Shown piece after piece: positions 8,908-17,090 of a stretch of 64,000 bases of DNA. The stretch covers positions 62,001 to 126,000 of the forward strand of contig CAJXPX010000002.1 in the NCBI GenBank assembly GCA_913058335.1, in the 5' to 3' direction. The DNA is from an uncultured Hyphomonadaceae bacterium. GTDB taxonomy: Bacteria; Pseudomonadota; Alphaproteobacteria; Caulobacterales; Maricaulaceae. A model generated the notes under the pieces. It was not told the DNA's origin. It made no database searches and saw nothing but the letters and a program-made list of their open reading frames with translations. Position 1 is the stretch's first letter; each line of letters opens with the position of its first letter. A program made the translations under genes and the position numbers.

Positions 8908-8952
8908 GATCAGATTGGCGAAGATCAGATTGGCGAAGATCAGACTGGCGAA
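8908..8952. repeat. Tandem repeat, 3 x 15 bp
   Basis: The unit GATCAGATTGGCGAA occurs three times head to tail (8908-8922, 8923-8937, 8938-8952), the last with one change (ACT for ATT). It is preceded by TTCT, so that the palindrome TCTGATCAGA spans the first junction. The array is non-coding. Confidence 0.9.
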
Positions 8953-9063
8953 GGCGGGCCGTGTGCTTTAAAATTACAAAATTAAGCTCATCAGCCCTAA
9001 TCTGACCTGAGGACCATCTGGATTTATCGCTTGTTTACCAAAATGGGGTATCTAAACGACCTT

Positions 9064-9642
9064 ATGCGGTACTTACTATGCCTTATATGTCTCTGGTTCA
9101 GCGCGGTGTCAGCCCATGCTTTCTCTGCGGATGATATTGTGCAAGCGGCGCGGGAACGCACGCAGGTGGACGTCCGGTATGATCCTAAATATGTCGTGCT
9201 GGCCTATCCCGGCGGGGATGTCCCGGCCGATACGGGGGTTTGTACGGACGTTATTATACGGACATACCGCAATGCTTATGGCTTTGATTTTCAAGAAGCG
9301 GTTCACGAAGACATGAAACGCAATTTCAGCGCCTATCCGAAAAATTGGGGCCTGACACGCGCGGATAAAAACATCGACCATCGCCGCGTGCCTAATTTGG
9401 AGGCTTTTTTGAAGCGACAGGGCGCAAGCCTGCCCGTCACGAAAAAAGCTGAAAACTATCTACCCGGCGATATTGTCAGCTGGCGTCTAGGCGGACGCCT
9501 GCCGCATATCGGCATAATCTCTGATAAAAAATCAGACTGGGGCACACCGTTGGTCATTCACAATATCGGCGCTGGCCCGGTCGAAGACGACCTGTTGTTC
9601 AACACGGATATAAATGGGCATTTCCGTTTCGCTCCGAAGTGA
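9064..9642 (+). CDS. DUF1287 family secreted protein
   Basis: About 192 residues. A hydrophobic signal sequence (MRYLLCLICLWFSAVSAHA) is followed by the complete DUF1287 pattern: YDPKYVVLAYPGGDVP, then DTGVCTDVIIRTYR, then HEDMKRNFSAYPKNWGL, NIDHRRVPNL and a C-terminal LPHIGIIS with a following H-N. The conserved Cys in GVCTDV and His in LPHIGI are arranged as in NlpC/P60-like papain-fold peptidases, so cell-wall hydrolysis is a plausible but unproven role. Starts at 9031 (TTG), 9043 (ATG) and 9064 (ATG) are all possible; I prefer 9064 because the signal peptide then starts the protein. None has a strong ribosome site. Confidence 0.88.
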   Translation: MRYLLCLICLWFSAVSAHAFSADDIVQAARERTQVDVRYDPKYVVLAYPGGDVPADTGVCTDVIIRTYRNAYGFDFQEAVHEDMKRNFSAYPKNWGLTRADKNIDHRRVPNLEAFLKRQGASLPVTKKAENYLPGDIVSWRLGGRLPHIGIISDKKSDWGTPLVIHNIGAGPVEDDLLFNTDINGHFRFAPK

Positions 9643-9673
9643 GTTTGTCCGATGGGGCGAATAAGACCTTTAA

Positions 9674-10093
9674 TTAGCTCTTGGGAAACAGAAGATCAGG
9701 ATTTTTCATGGTCTTGATTTCAAGAATGTTATTATTCGGATCGGCAATAAAAAATGTCTCTTGCTCATATTTATCGCCTTTGAAACGGCGGTAAGGCTCA
9801 TCAATATAGTCGAGACCTGCCTCCGCGATGCGCTCTTTAATGCCGTCAAAATCGTCTTGCGTCAGATGAATGCCAAAGTGAGGCACAAGGACAGCCCCCA
9901 TATCCACCTCATGTCGAACATTTGGGAGCTTTTCTTCGCTTTGGTGCAATGTCAGTTCATTGCCCCAAAAATTAACATCGACCCAACGTCCCTCTTCACC
10001 ATTTCCGAGGGTACAGCCGAGAATGTCCCTGTAAAATTTGACGGTATTTTTTAAATCACCGGCGGGTATAGCAAGATGTAAAATGGCAGACAT
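9674..10093 (-). CDS. VOC (glyoxalase/dioxygenase fold) family protein
   Basis: A 139-residue single-domain VOC protein. It begins ILHLAIPAGDLKNTVKFYRDILGC, the typical first beta-alpha unit with the potential metal ligand His near residue 5, and ends with ETFFIADPNNNILEIKTM, where E is the usual last metal ligand. The central part (HFGIHLTQDDFDGI) supplies the third strand. Such proteins include glyoxalase I, dioxygenases and antibiotic-binding proteins; the sequence alone does not give a substrate. The ATG at 10093 is preceded by AAAAG, and upstream in-frame codons would add only a charged tail. Confidence 0.88.
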   Translation of the reverse strand: MSAILHLAIPAGDLKNTVKFYRDILGCTLGNGEEGRWVDVNFWGNELTLHQSEEKLPNVRHEVDMGAVLVPHFGIHLTQDDFDGIKERIAEAGLDYIDEPYRRFKGDKYEQETFFIADPNNNILEIKTMKNPDLLFPKS

Positions 10094-10447
10094 ATCTTTT
10101 CCTATCTCTTCTTGTTCGTAACGTCTCAAGCGTCAAAGCGCTCCATATCTTCGTGATATTGCCCCATATAGATGATATTCAATATGTTGATTGCAGAGGT
10201 CATAATATGCAAATTTGCTTGTAATAAAGCATATTTTCCCGATTTTCGTGAACGGCAGACGTTCTGCCCTTGAGGAAGTTTATGGGGGTTCCACCCATAA
10301 CAAATCTCAGACTCTTCTCGATAAATGGATTTATTACTTCGTGTAGGAATTTACATGTTGCGCCGATAATGCGCCCATAAACCTTGGCTAATCATATTTC
10401 ATTGCAACGAAACTGGTCTTCTGATCAGAAAGAAAAGGACAATGACT
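10094..10447. other. Gene-free region between VOC and PepSY genes
   Basis: About 350 bases between divergent genes. I see one small perfect hairpin (TTATGGG at 10280-10286 with CCCATAA at 10294-10300, loop of 7) and the palindrome TCTGATCAGA at 10420-10429, which also occurs at 8905-8914. Promoters of both flanking units should be here. No coding frame stands out. Confidence 0.5.
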
Positions 10448-10999
10448 ATGAAAACGATTTTAATGATATGCGCAATCTCAACAGCGGCTTTTGCTCTGCC
10501 CGTCACCGCGGCAGCGCAGCAAACCACGACTGAGTCAGCGCCAAACATAGAGCTAAAAATTGCGCAATCTATAAGTTTGAAAGAAGCTCTTCAAATTGCT
10601 TCTACCGAATTGAACGGTAAAATTATTGAAGCGGAATCCGATACATTCAGCGGTGCCAGAGTTTACGAAGTAGAAATTTTAGATGGCAAAACTCTCCGTG
10701 AAGTGAAGATTGATGCCCAAACTGGAACCATTCTTTCGGTTCGGAATAAACGTCTCAACTCCTTAGTTAGCCGCCTTACGCAAGATGATGATATGAAAGT
10801 CGCTCAAATGACCAATGTGTCGCTCTATGACTATCTTGTCGCGGTAGAAAACAAAACTGGCGGCGAAGTCAATGAGATCAGCCTCGACTCTGAAAACGGA
10901 CGCGTTTACATCGAAATGACAGTTCTAACGAATGGTGTTGAGCAAGACGTAACCGTCGATCCCACCAATGAGAGTATTACCATGGGTGATTTCGATTAA
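10448..10999 (+). CDS. Secreted PepSY-like protein
   Basis: A 183-residue exported protein. The signal peptide (MKTILMICAISTAAFALPVTAAAQ) is followed by two PepSY-like modules. The first, SLKEALQIASTELNGKIIEAE...YEVEILDGKTLREVKIDAQTG, is clear; a second, weaker one runs from about residue 120 to the end (YDYLVAVENKTGGEVNEISL...VTVDPTN). PepSY domains are typically periplasmic and often sit with two-component systems that sense envelope state. The gene is 21 bases from the response regulator that follows, so the three genes probably form an operon. Of two close ATGs (10442 and 10448), the second has the better-spaced AAGGA site. Confidence 0.85.
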   Translation: MKTILMICAISTAAFALPVTAAAQQTTTESAPNIELKIAQSISLKEALQIASTELNGKIIEAESDTFSGARVYEVEILDGKTLREVKIDAQTGTILSVRNKRLNSLVSRLTQDDDMKVAQMTNVSLYDYLVAVENKTGGEVNEISLDSENGRVYIEMTVLTNGVEQDVTVDPTNESITMGDFD

Positions 11000-11020
11000 A
11001 CTCCCATAAGAAAGTCAAAC

Positions 11021-11701
11021 ATGCGCGTTTTAGTGATCGAAGACGATCAAAGGCTTGCGGAACACGTCTCTGATGGGTTCCGCAAGGCTGGGCACGTCGT
11101 TGACACATCCCATGATGGCCGTGACGGTTTGTTTCTGGCGACTTCTGGTAGCTATGATGTGATAATTCTCGATCGTATGCTGCCAAATGTAGATGGCATG
11201 GCGATTTTGTCGTCTTTACGTACCGGTAAAATTAACACTCCCATCGTTTTGGCCAGTGCGCTTGGGACGGTGGAAGATCGCGTCGAGGGCATTCAAAACG
11301 GGGCGAATGACTATCTGTCCAAACCTTTTTCTTTGACGGAACTAATTGCCCGCGCCGAAGGTTTGGGCCGCAAAACAGAAGCGGCTCCACAAGATATGCG
11401 TTTGTCGATTGCCGATTTGATATTAGACCTTCGAAGCCGCCATGTGACCCGCGGGGGAAAGCGTATCATGTTGAGCCCCCAAGAACAGAAATTGCTCGAA
11501 TATTTCATGAGCAACATCGACAGAGTTTTGACCCGGAGTATGATCTTAGAGCATGTCTGGGATTATCGGTTCGATCCGCAAACGAATATTGTCGATCAAC
11601 ATGTGAGTAATTTAAGACAGAAAATCGACAAGGACTCTCCGCAAAGTTTAATTCAGACAGTTCGCGGATTTGGGTATCGAATGAGCGTTGAGCTCGAATA
11701 A
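11021..11701 (+). CDS. OmpR/PhoB-family response regulator
   Basis: A 226-residue two-component regulator. The receiver domain has the acidic pair D8-D9, phosphoacceptor D51 in VIILDRMLP, S79 in place of the usual Thr switch residue, and K101 in LSKPF. The C-terminal winged-helix DNA-binding domain (about 130-224) ends with the usual VRGFGYRM. It lies 21 bases after the PepSY gene and 11 bases before the histidine kinase, which is its likely partner. By analogy with PhoP/QseB-type systems next to PepSY proteins, it probably controls envelope or metal-related genes; the stimulus cannot be read from the sequence. Confidence 0.95.
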   Translation: MRVLVIEDDQRLAEHVSDGFRKAGHVVDTSHDGRDGLFLATSGSYDVIILDRMLPNVDGMAILSSLRTGKINTPIVLASALGTVEDRVEGIQNGANDYLSKPFSLTELIARAEGLGRKTEAAPQDMRLSIADLILDLRSRHVTRGGKRIMLSPQEQKLLEYFMSNIDRVLTRSMILEHVWDYRFDPQTNIVDQHVSNLRQKIDKDSPQSLIQTVRGFGYRMSVELE

Positions 11702-11712
11702 GGCTCTTCGAT

Positions 11713-13164
11713 ATGTCTTTTGTCTCCAAAATTCTAAATAGTTTCATTTTACGCACAGCCATTTTGACGGCCGCGCTCTTTGCGGCGCTTGTCGCTTTAA
11801 TGCTTGGATTAGCCTATTGGCTTATGATCAAGCACCCTCTCGAAAATGTACGTGATCATGTTCAAAATGACATGGTAGCCCTGATCGCAGAATATAGAGA
11901 TGCAAAGGATGAGGCCTCTCTCATCGAGATGTTAGAGCAATATGGCGATGAGAACGCCGCGCGCCCCTTTTTTTATCTCCTTTTAAATCAGGACAATAAG
12001 ATACTCGCGGGAAATCTGCCATTGGACCCAAGCGTTTTTCAAGGGGAGGGGTGGACCCGGGTTGAGTTTGAGACAGGCTATAGTGAAAATTCAGCGCTTG
12101 TTCGAAAGGTTATTCTTCCCGGCAAAGCCACGCTGATTGTGGGCCGCGATATTGAGGATTTGGACGAGCGAGAAGAATTAATTACAGAGACGCTTGGCTG
12201 GAGCGCAAGTTTGGCTCTTTTTCTTGGCTTATTTGGCGGCCTTGTCATCAGTCTTGCCGTGTCGCGACGGATTGAGGCCATCAATAAAACGGCTCTTACA
12301 GTCATGAACGGCAAGCTGGGATCGCGTATTCCCGTTCGGGGAAGCGACGATGACTTTGATAATTTGTCGACGACCTTAAACACGATGTTAGACCGGATAG
12401 AGGAGCTGCTCGGAATTGTTTCCAGTGCGTCAAATAATATCGCGCATGAGCTTAGGACACCTTTGGCGCGCCTGACTGCTGATTTGGATGATATTGAAGA
12501 TTACTTAAACAAAACGCGGACAGAGCCGGAGCTAACCCTAATGATTGATAAAGCCCGCGCGCAAGCCGACCGTATGCGCCAAATTTTTGACGCCTTACTG
12601 CGGATTTCCCGGATACAGTCCAGACGGGATAAGGGTGAGTTTCAATCCGTAAATTTGAAAACGGTAATGGATGAAGCAGTTGGACTATATGCCCCTATCG
12701 CAAAACAAAAAGATATTATGCTGGTTCTTGAGAGTGAGGCGGCTGTCCCGCCGATCAAAGGAGACGCTAACCTCCTATTCCAAGCCATCACGAACATTAT
12801 TGATAACGCCCTGAAGTTCACGCCCCATGGCGGTGAGGCACATATAGACTTGAAGGCGGATCAAAACTGCCTCCTATTCAAGATGACGGATACCGGGCCG
12901 GGCGTTCCAGAAGAAGAAAAAGAAAGGTTAGGGGAGCGGTTTTTCCAATCCGAAAGTTCAAAAGAGTCGGAAAAAGAGGGCCAAATACTGTCCGGAAATG
13001 GTTTAGGATTGGCATTGGTTCAGGCAATTGTTGAAATACATGATGGGAGGCTCAGATTTCCCAAGACGACAACAGGATTAGCAGTAGTTCTCGAATTTCC
13101 CCTTAGGCCTGTTTCGTATATTAGCCAGGAGAGAGTTAGAGCCAAAAGACAGCCTAAGGCATGA
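11713..13164 (+). CDS. Membrane sensor histidine kinase (HAMP type)
   Basis: A 483-residue kinase with transmembrane segments at about 13-37 and 161-183 flanking a periplasmic sensor of about 120 residues, then a HAMP domain (about 184-236). The phosphoacceptor is H245 in NNIAHELRTPLARL. The ATPase domain shows an N box (ITNIIDNALKF), G1 (DTGPGVP) and G2 (GNGLGLALV). It is the last gene of the PepSY-regulator-kinase unit. Its 3' end overlaps the convergent Tae4-like gene by 11 bases, so the two transcripts must run into each other. The cognate regulator is the preceding gene. Confidence 0.95.
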   Translation: MSFVSKILNSFILRTAILTAALFAALVALMLGLAYWLMIKHPLENVRDHVQNDMVALIAEYRDAKDEASLIEMLEQYGDENAARPFFYLLLNQDNKILAGNLPLDPSVFQGEGWTRVEFETGYSENSALVRKVILPGKATLIVGRDIEDLDEREELITETLGWSASLALFLGLFGGLVISLAVSRRIEAINKTALTVMNGKLGSRIPVRGSDDDFDNLSTTLNTMLDRIEELLGIVSSASNNIAHELRTPLARLTADLDDIEDYLNKTRTEPELTLMIDKARAQADRMRQIFDALLRISRIQSRRDKGEFQSVNLKTVMDEAVGLYAPIAKQKDIMLVLESEAAVPPIKGDANLLFQAITNIIDNALKFTPHGGEAHIDLKADQNCLLFKMTDTGPGVPEEEKERLGERFFQSESSKESEKEGQILSGNGLGLALVQAIVEIHDGRLRFPKTTTGLAVVLEFPLRPVSYISQERVRAKRQPKA

Positions 13165-13933
13165 GGCTCTGTTGGGGGGCTTCTTCGCTGACAAGGGGCG
13201 TCTGATTTCGTTCTTCCGGGACGAAACAAGGCAGCGACCAGAATAGAACGCGGTATCCGCCAATATTCGCGCCATCCACTGTGCCCGCGCCGTTCCAAAT
13301 GGTGACATGGCCCGTAAAGCCTGAGTTTGGGAAATCCATGAGCACAATTCCCGCCGCATTGGGAAGGTCGAAACTATTGGCTGAGCCGTCGGTAATGGCC
13401 AGATCCGGCTGCCCATATGTCTGCGTCAAATAGTTTTCCATATCGGCGAGCCGATAATAGTACTGATCCTTATTTCCGCCGCTGACTGTTTTGGGTCTGT
13501 CACGCGGGATTTTATGATCTGCTTTGTTCAGCATATGCGACAAGCGAACAGCGCAGGCATTCGTCCAGCGGCCCTGATTAAAGGGAAGGGTGCCATTGAC
13601 CTCGACCAGTCCGCCGATTTCGCCCCAAATCCCTTCCGGACGGTCATAGAGATAGTTCTCCCACATAACTTGCATATTCGGGCGGGTTTTAAGTTTGCCC
13701 TCTGCCGTAATTGTTTTGCCGCAGACAAGGGGCATTTCGGCTCCATATATCAGCTTTTTATATTTTGGCTTTTCCGGCTCGGGCGGCTGGGGGGCGGGCG
13801 TAGGCGATAAGAAAGGAACCGATTGTGTCTGAACAAAAGAGTTATTAGATTCAATATTTGTCTTTGTGGCAGGCGTCGTCTCACACGCTGTCAGCGAAAA
13901 CGCTACCGCGATCCAAAGACTTAGATACTTCAT
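13154..13933 (-). CDS. Lipoprotein with Tae4-like peptidoglycan amidase domain
   Basis: A 259-residue predicted lipoprotein with lipobox LTAC (C17). A Pro/Glu/Lys-rich linker (about 43-60, TPAPQPPEPEKPKYKK) leads into a domain resembling Tae4, the type VI amidase effector family that cuts the D-Glu to mDAP bond. The likely catalytic Cys is C127 in TNACAVRLSHMLNKA and the His is H209 in FTGHVTIWNG. The conserved YYRLADMENYL and GIVLMDFPNSGF segments lie between them. True Tae4 effectors are about 160 residues, lack a signal and sit beside a Tai4 immunity gene; here there is a lipoprotein signal and no such neighbour. This suggests a self-directed or outer-membrane-anchored wall hydrolase. The ATG at 13933 has GGGAG upstream. 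The fold match is by motif only. Confidence 0.75.
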   Translation of the reverse strand: MKYLSLWIAVAFSLTACETTPATKTNIESNNSFVQTQSVPFLSPTPAPQPPEPEKPKYKKLIYGAEMPLVCGKTITAEGKLKTRPNMQVMWENYLYDRPEGIWGEIGGLVEVNGTLPFNQGRWTNACAVRLSHMLNKADHKIPRDRPKTVSGGNKDQYYYRLADMENYLTQTYGQPDLAITDGSANSFDLPNAAGIVLMDFPNSGFTGHVTIWNGAGTVDGANIGGYRVLFWSLPCFVPEERNQTPLVSEEAPQQSLMP

Positions 13934-14090
13934 GATGTTTCGCTCCCACAACCCAAAGGGGCTATATCAGAGAGTCGCCAAACATGGCAAAGCCAAACCT
14001 TAAAAAATCCGTCTTCGTAAATTGCGCTGGCGAAGAAAGCGATTTTCTCTATAATCTGATGAATATGAGGCAGAAGCAGGGGTGAATTCT

Positions 14091-15170
14091 GTGCACGATG
14101 ATTTAGTTGACCAGATATATGAGGCGTCTTTTATTCCCGAGAAATGGCCGAGGATTTTGGACGAACTCGCCGGAATGACCGAAGCCAAAGGCGGGCTGTT
14201 ATTCTCGGCCCGGGATAAAGTTTTAAGCTGGACCACCTCCGATAATCTCGAAGATGTTTTTCAAACCTATGTAAAGGACGGCTGGTTTGCGCGGTGTGAT
14301 CGCCGGGTTTGCATGATGGGGAAAGCCCATGACTCTTTTCTGATCGAAAATGATTATTGGTCACAGGAGGAGTTTGAAACCAATCCAATATATCAGGATT
14401 TTTTCCGCCCGAGAGGTCTCGGCTGTTCTGCGGGGACGGGTTTGATGTTGCCGACGGGGGACAGAATTGTTTTCAGTATTGAGCGCACTTTGGATCGCGG
14501 GCCGATGGAGAAGCCATTCGTGGAACGACTCAATGAACTTCGCCCGCATCTGGCCCGCAGCGCGCTCATTGCGGCGCGGTTGGGACTTAAAAGTGCAACA
14601 GGAGCAAGTGAAGCTCTGACCAAGCTCGGCTTGCCGACCATATTGCTTGACGCCAATGGATGCGCCGTCGAAATGACAAATATATCCGATGAGGTTGCCG
14701 CGCAGTTGGTAATAGGCGCTAAGGACAGAGTTGGATTGAAAGACAAGCAGGCCAATGAACTGTTTTGGACTTCGCTGCAAACGCTGCACCTCCATTCAGA
14801 TTCAAATGTGAACTCTTTCCCTTTGCGGGACGGGGATAACCAAGCGGCGATGGTGGCGCATATCGTGCCTATCAGCCGGTCTGCTCACGACATGTTTGCC
14901 AAAAGCTACGCCATCTTGGTTCTAACCCCTGTCGCGAAAAAGAGCGTGCCGCCAGTCGAGCTAGTTCGATCCCTCTTTGATTTAACGGCCTCCGAGGCAC
15001 GCGTTGCCCGCAAACTCGCAGGCGGGAAATCTGTTGAGAAAATAGCAGAGAGCGGCGGCGTGGCCCTCAGCACGGTTCGCACGCAGCTGCGCCAAGTGAT
15101 GGAAAAAACCGGCTGTTCGCGTCAGGCCGAACTGGTGGCGTTACTTGCAAACATCTCCTTGCAGAGATGA
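14091..15170 (+). CDS. LuxR-type helix-turn-helix transcriptional regulator
   Basis: About 359 residues. The C-terminal 65 residues form a LuxR/GerE HTH: FDLTASEARVARKLAGGKSVEKIAESGGVALSTVRTQLRQVMEKTGCSRQAELVALL, with the recognition helix STVRTQLRQV. The large N-terminal part (about 1-290) has no motif I can name with confidence. Alphaproteobacteria often carry such single-HTH proteins with PAS/GAF-like sensor halves. GTG codons at 14082 and 14091 are both possible; AGGGG at 14078-14082 fits the second best. It is monocistronic, divergent from the Tae4-like gene. Target and signal are unknown. Confidence 0.85.
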   Translation: MHDDLVDQIYEASFIPEKWPRILDELAGMTEAKGGLLFSARDKVLSWTTSDNLEDVFQTYVKDGWFARCDRRVCMMGKAHDSFLIENDYWSQEEFETNPIYQDFFRPRGLGCSAGTGLMLPTGDRIVFSIERTLDRGPMEKPFVERLNELRPHLARSALIAARLGLKSATGASEALTKLGLPTILLDANGCAVEMTNISDEVAAQLVIGAKDRVGLKDKQANELFWTSLQTLHLHSDSNVNSFPLRDGDNQAAMVAHIVPISRSAHDMFAKSYAILVLTPVAKKSVPPVELVRSLFDLTASEARVARKLAGGKSVEKIAESGGVALSTVRTQLRQVMEKTGCSRQAELVALLANISLQR

Positions 15171-15319
15171 TATGGCTCGGCGCAAACATCTGATCCTGCT
15201 GCTAAGGCAAGTTGAATTTTCAAAAAAAATTTTCGTTTATCCTCTAAATTGATGATGCCGGGTCATCCGCCCTCCGATTAACTGTTCCTATCAAGTTTAA
15301 AATTGTTCTGGAGGGCAAA

Positions 15320-15829
15320 ATGAAATCATCATCACTTCTAATTCTAGGTTTGGCGGGGCTGTCTCTCAGCGCGTGCGGCGCCACATCCGGCGGCGTCACG
15401 CAATCTCTGGCGCAGCAGGCCGGAATGCGCGCCGTGAGTCCGACTCCGGTGCAAAGCGCGCCTGTGCAAACAGCCATCGCACCTGATCCTGTCATTGCCG
15501 CCGACGCAAAATGCGAAACGATTGCCGTAAAAATGGCGGAAGCCGACGCGACGATTGCGAAGTCCAATGCGGTTATCACCGGGGCTGAGCAAAGTGATAT
15601 GGCCGGGCAAATCGCCGTTGCAGGCGCGTCGCAAGCCGCTGTTCATTCCGGGGCGGCCGGGGCTTTGGCTCGCGTGCCATTCGGCGGGCTTTTCGCAAAG
15701 GCCGCGATGGACACCGCCGCGACCTCCGGACGTAAAAAAGCCGAAGCTGCCCAGAGGGAACTGGATAAAGCTACCTTACGCAAGGCGAAACTTTCCGGCC
15801 TATATGCCGGGAAAAACTGCGAAGGTTAG
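15320..15829 (+). CDS. Alanine-rich lipoprotein of unknown function
   Basis: A 169-residue predicted lipoprotein with lipobox SLSAC (C19). The mature region has a Pro/Val/Ala linker, then a helical Ala/Lys-rich part with a Gly/Ala hydrophobic stretch (about 95-130) and a charged coiled-coil-like segment (about 135-160). Two further cysteines (about residues 64 and 167) could form a disulfide. GGAGGG lies six bases before the ATG at 15320. I do not recognise a family. The composition suggests an envelope protein of the glycine-zipper kind, but no clear zipper is visible. Confidence 0.75.
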   Translation: MKSSSLLILGLAGLSLSACGATSGGVTQSLAQQAGMRAVSPTPVQSAPVQTAIAPDPVIAADAKCETIAVKMAEADATIAKSNAVITGAEQSDMAGQIAVAGASQAAVHSGAAGALARVPFGGLFAKAAMDTAATSGRKKAEAAQRELDKATLRKAKLSGLYAGKNCEG

Positions 15830-15939
15830 GCTTACCCGAATGGGGCGCAAAATGTGGGGCGCAGAGTACGGGGCGCAGGGCGGCAGGCGAGGTTTTCGTC
15901 TGCCGTCACCTCTGCAGGGTAATTGCGGGAGGAGGAAAA

Positions 15940-16101
15940 GTGAGGCGTAAAATGACACCATTATTGGACAGATTATTTATTTCGATAGGCTTGGATTCAA
16001 AAGAAATTGAAAACAGTCCCATGCGCGGCGCGCTATATATCGGTATTATTTATATGATTGGATTGACGAGTGCTTTTCTGATTATGGCTGTTTTTGACTA
16101 A
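15940..16101 (+). CDS. Small single-span membrane protein (53 aa)
   Basis: A 53-codon frame beginning GTG at 15940 (or ATG at 15952, 49 aa) is preceded by an excellent ribosome site, GGGAGGAGG at 15927-15935. The N-terminal half is polar (LDRLFISIGLDSKEIENSP) and the C-terminal half is one hydrophobic segment (LYIGIIYMIGLTSAFLIMAV). A bidirectional terminator follows 35 bases after the stop. I do not recognise the protein. The strong ribosome site and clean membrane segment make it a credible small gene. Confidence 0.6.
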   Translation: MRRKMTPLLDRLFISIGLDSKEIENSPMRGALYIGIIYMIGLTSAFLIMAVFD

Positions 16102-16135
16102 ATTTTTCTGACCGTCTTTCACCAAATCAAGACAT

Positions 16136-16165
16136 AAAAAAACCCGCCGGTGAGGCGGGTTTTTC
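16136..16165. terminator. Bidirectional intrinsic terminator between small membrane gene and rplI
   Basis: The stem AACCCGCC (16141-16148) with GGCGGGTT (16154-16161) is flanked by an A-run on the left and a T-run on the right. It can therefore stop the rpsF-rpsR-rplI transcript (minus) and the small plus-strand gene. Confidence 0.9.
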
Positions 16166-16185
16166 TTTGCGTATAGCTTAGAAGA

Positions 16186-16815
16186 CTATTCTTCGGTCTT
16201 AGGCGTTTCAGAATCGCCAGCATCTGTTTCAGGGGCTGAGAAGTCTTCCGGGGCATCCCCTTCAAACATGTTGACAGCGGCTTCGGCGCGTTCTGCGGCG
16301 CTCTCGGCGGCGTCAGCTTTGGCTTCTTCCTGTTCCATTCCGATAACGTCTTCGCCCTTGGCTTGACGCTCGGCTTCATCTTCGGAACGGGCCACATTGA
16401 CAGTGATGTCGATGATGACTTCCGGGTGAAGGCGGACTTTGATGTCGTGAATGCCAAGGAATTTAACCGGCTCGAGCACAACCATGCTGCGCTTTACACC
16501 TTTGTCTTTCAGTTCATCGGCAATATCGCGGGCCGTCACAGAGCCGTAAAGGTTTCCGGCGTCGCCGGCCTTACGGATGAGAATGATTTGAGTGCCTTCG
16601 AGTGTCTTGCCATCTTCGGCCGCTTTTGCGCGGGTTTCCTCATTGCGCTGCTCAAGATATTCACGCTCGGCTTCAAAACGGGCCAAGTTGATTTTTGAGG
16701 CGCGCAGAGCTTTTTCCTGCGGCAAAAGAAAGTTTCGGCCATAGCCCGGCTTAACGGAGACAACGTCGCCCATCATGCCAAGGTTTTCGATTTTTTCGAG
16801 GAGTATAACGTCCAT
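16186..16815 (-). CDS. rplI: Ribosomal protein bL9 with acidic C-terminal extension
   Basis: A 209-residue large-subunit protein. The N-terminal 23S rRNA-binding domain (MDVILLEKIENLGMMGDVV, then KPGYGRNFLLPQ) and connecting helix are standard, and the C-terminal bL9 domain ends near residue 150 (LHPEVIIDITVNVARS). About 55 additional residues follow, rich in Glu, Ala and Asp (EEAKADAAESAAERAEAA, ending SETPKTEE), longer than the roughly 150 residues of typical bL9. It is the last gene of the rpsF-rpsR-rplI operon, 11 bases after rpsR, and ends at a strong terminator. Confidence 0.97.
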   Translation of the reverse strand: MDVILLEKIENLGMMGDVVSVKPGYGRNFLLPQEKALRASKINLARFEAEREYLEQRNEETRAKAAEDGKTLEGTQIILIRKAGDAGNLYGSVTARDIADELKDKGVKRSMVVLEPVKFLGIHDIKVRLHPEVIIDITVNVARSEDEAERQAKGEDVIGMEQEEAKADAAESAAERAEAAVNMFEGDAPEDFSAPETDAGDSETPKTEE

Positions 16816-16826
16816 GATATTTCTCC

Positions 16827-17087
16827 TTACTTCACTTCATAGGGCAAAAGGCCCAAAAAGCGGGCGCGTTTGATGGCGCGGGCCAGCTCACGTTGTTTCT
16901 TGCCAGACACAGCGGTGATGCGTGACGGCGCGATTTTGCCTTTTTCAGACATATAACGCTGCAATAATTTCGGATCTTTATAATCGATCGTCAGGCCATT
17001 CTCTCCGGAGAAAGGACAAACTTTGCGGCGACGGCGAAAACTCGTGCGGCTTGGCAGGTTTTCAATTTTGATTTCGTCTTTTGCCAT
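16827..17087 (-). CDS. rpsR: Ribosomal protein bS18
   Basis: An 86-residue small-subunit protein with the bS18 core ([20 protein letters not shown], then [35 protein letters not shown]). It binds 16S rRNA as a partner of bS6, encoded just upstream. Only three bases separate it from the rpsF stop codon, so translation is probably coupled. The length is normal. Confidence 0.98.
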   Translation of the reverse strand: MAKDEIKIENLPSRTSFRRRRKVCPFSGENGLTIDYKDPKLLQRYMSEKGKIAPSRITAVSGKKQRELARAIKRARFLGLLPYEVK

Positions 17088-17090
17088 TTT

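Larger units (their letters stand above)
8450..9063. other. Gene-free, repeat-rich intergenic region
   Basis: About 610 bases between the divergent EF-hand and DUF1287 genes with no credible coding frame. It holds a pair of 15-base direct repeats near the EF-hand promoter (8551-8586), interleaved inverted repeats (8807-8897) and three tandem 15-base repeats (8908-8952), listed separately. Much of the rest is AT-rich. Confidence 0.7.

Noticed and set aside
13154-13933. True type VI effector Tae4 with immunity gene
   Set aside because: No Hcp, VgrG or Tai4-like gene is nearby, and the protein carries a lipoprotein signal.
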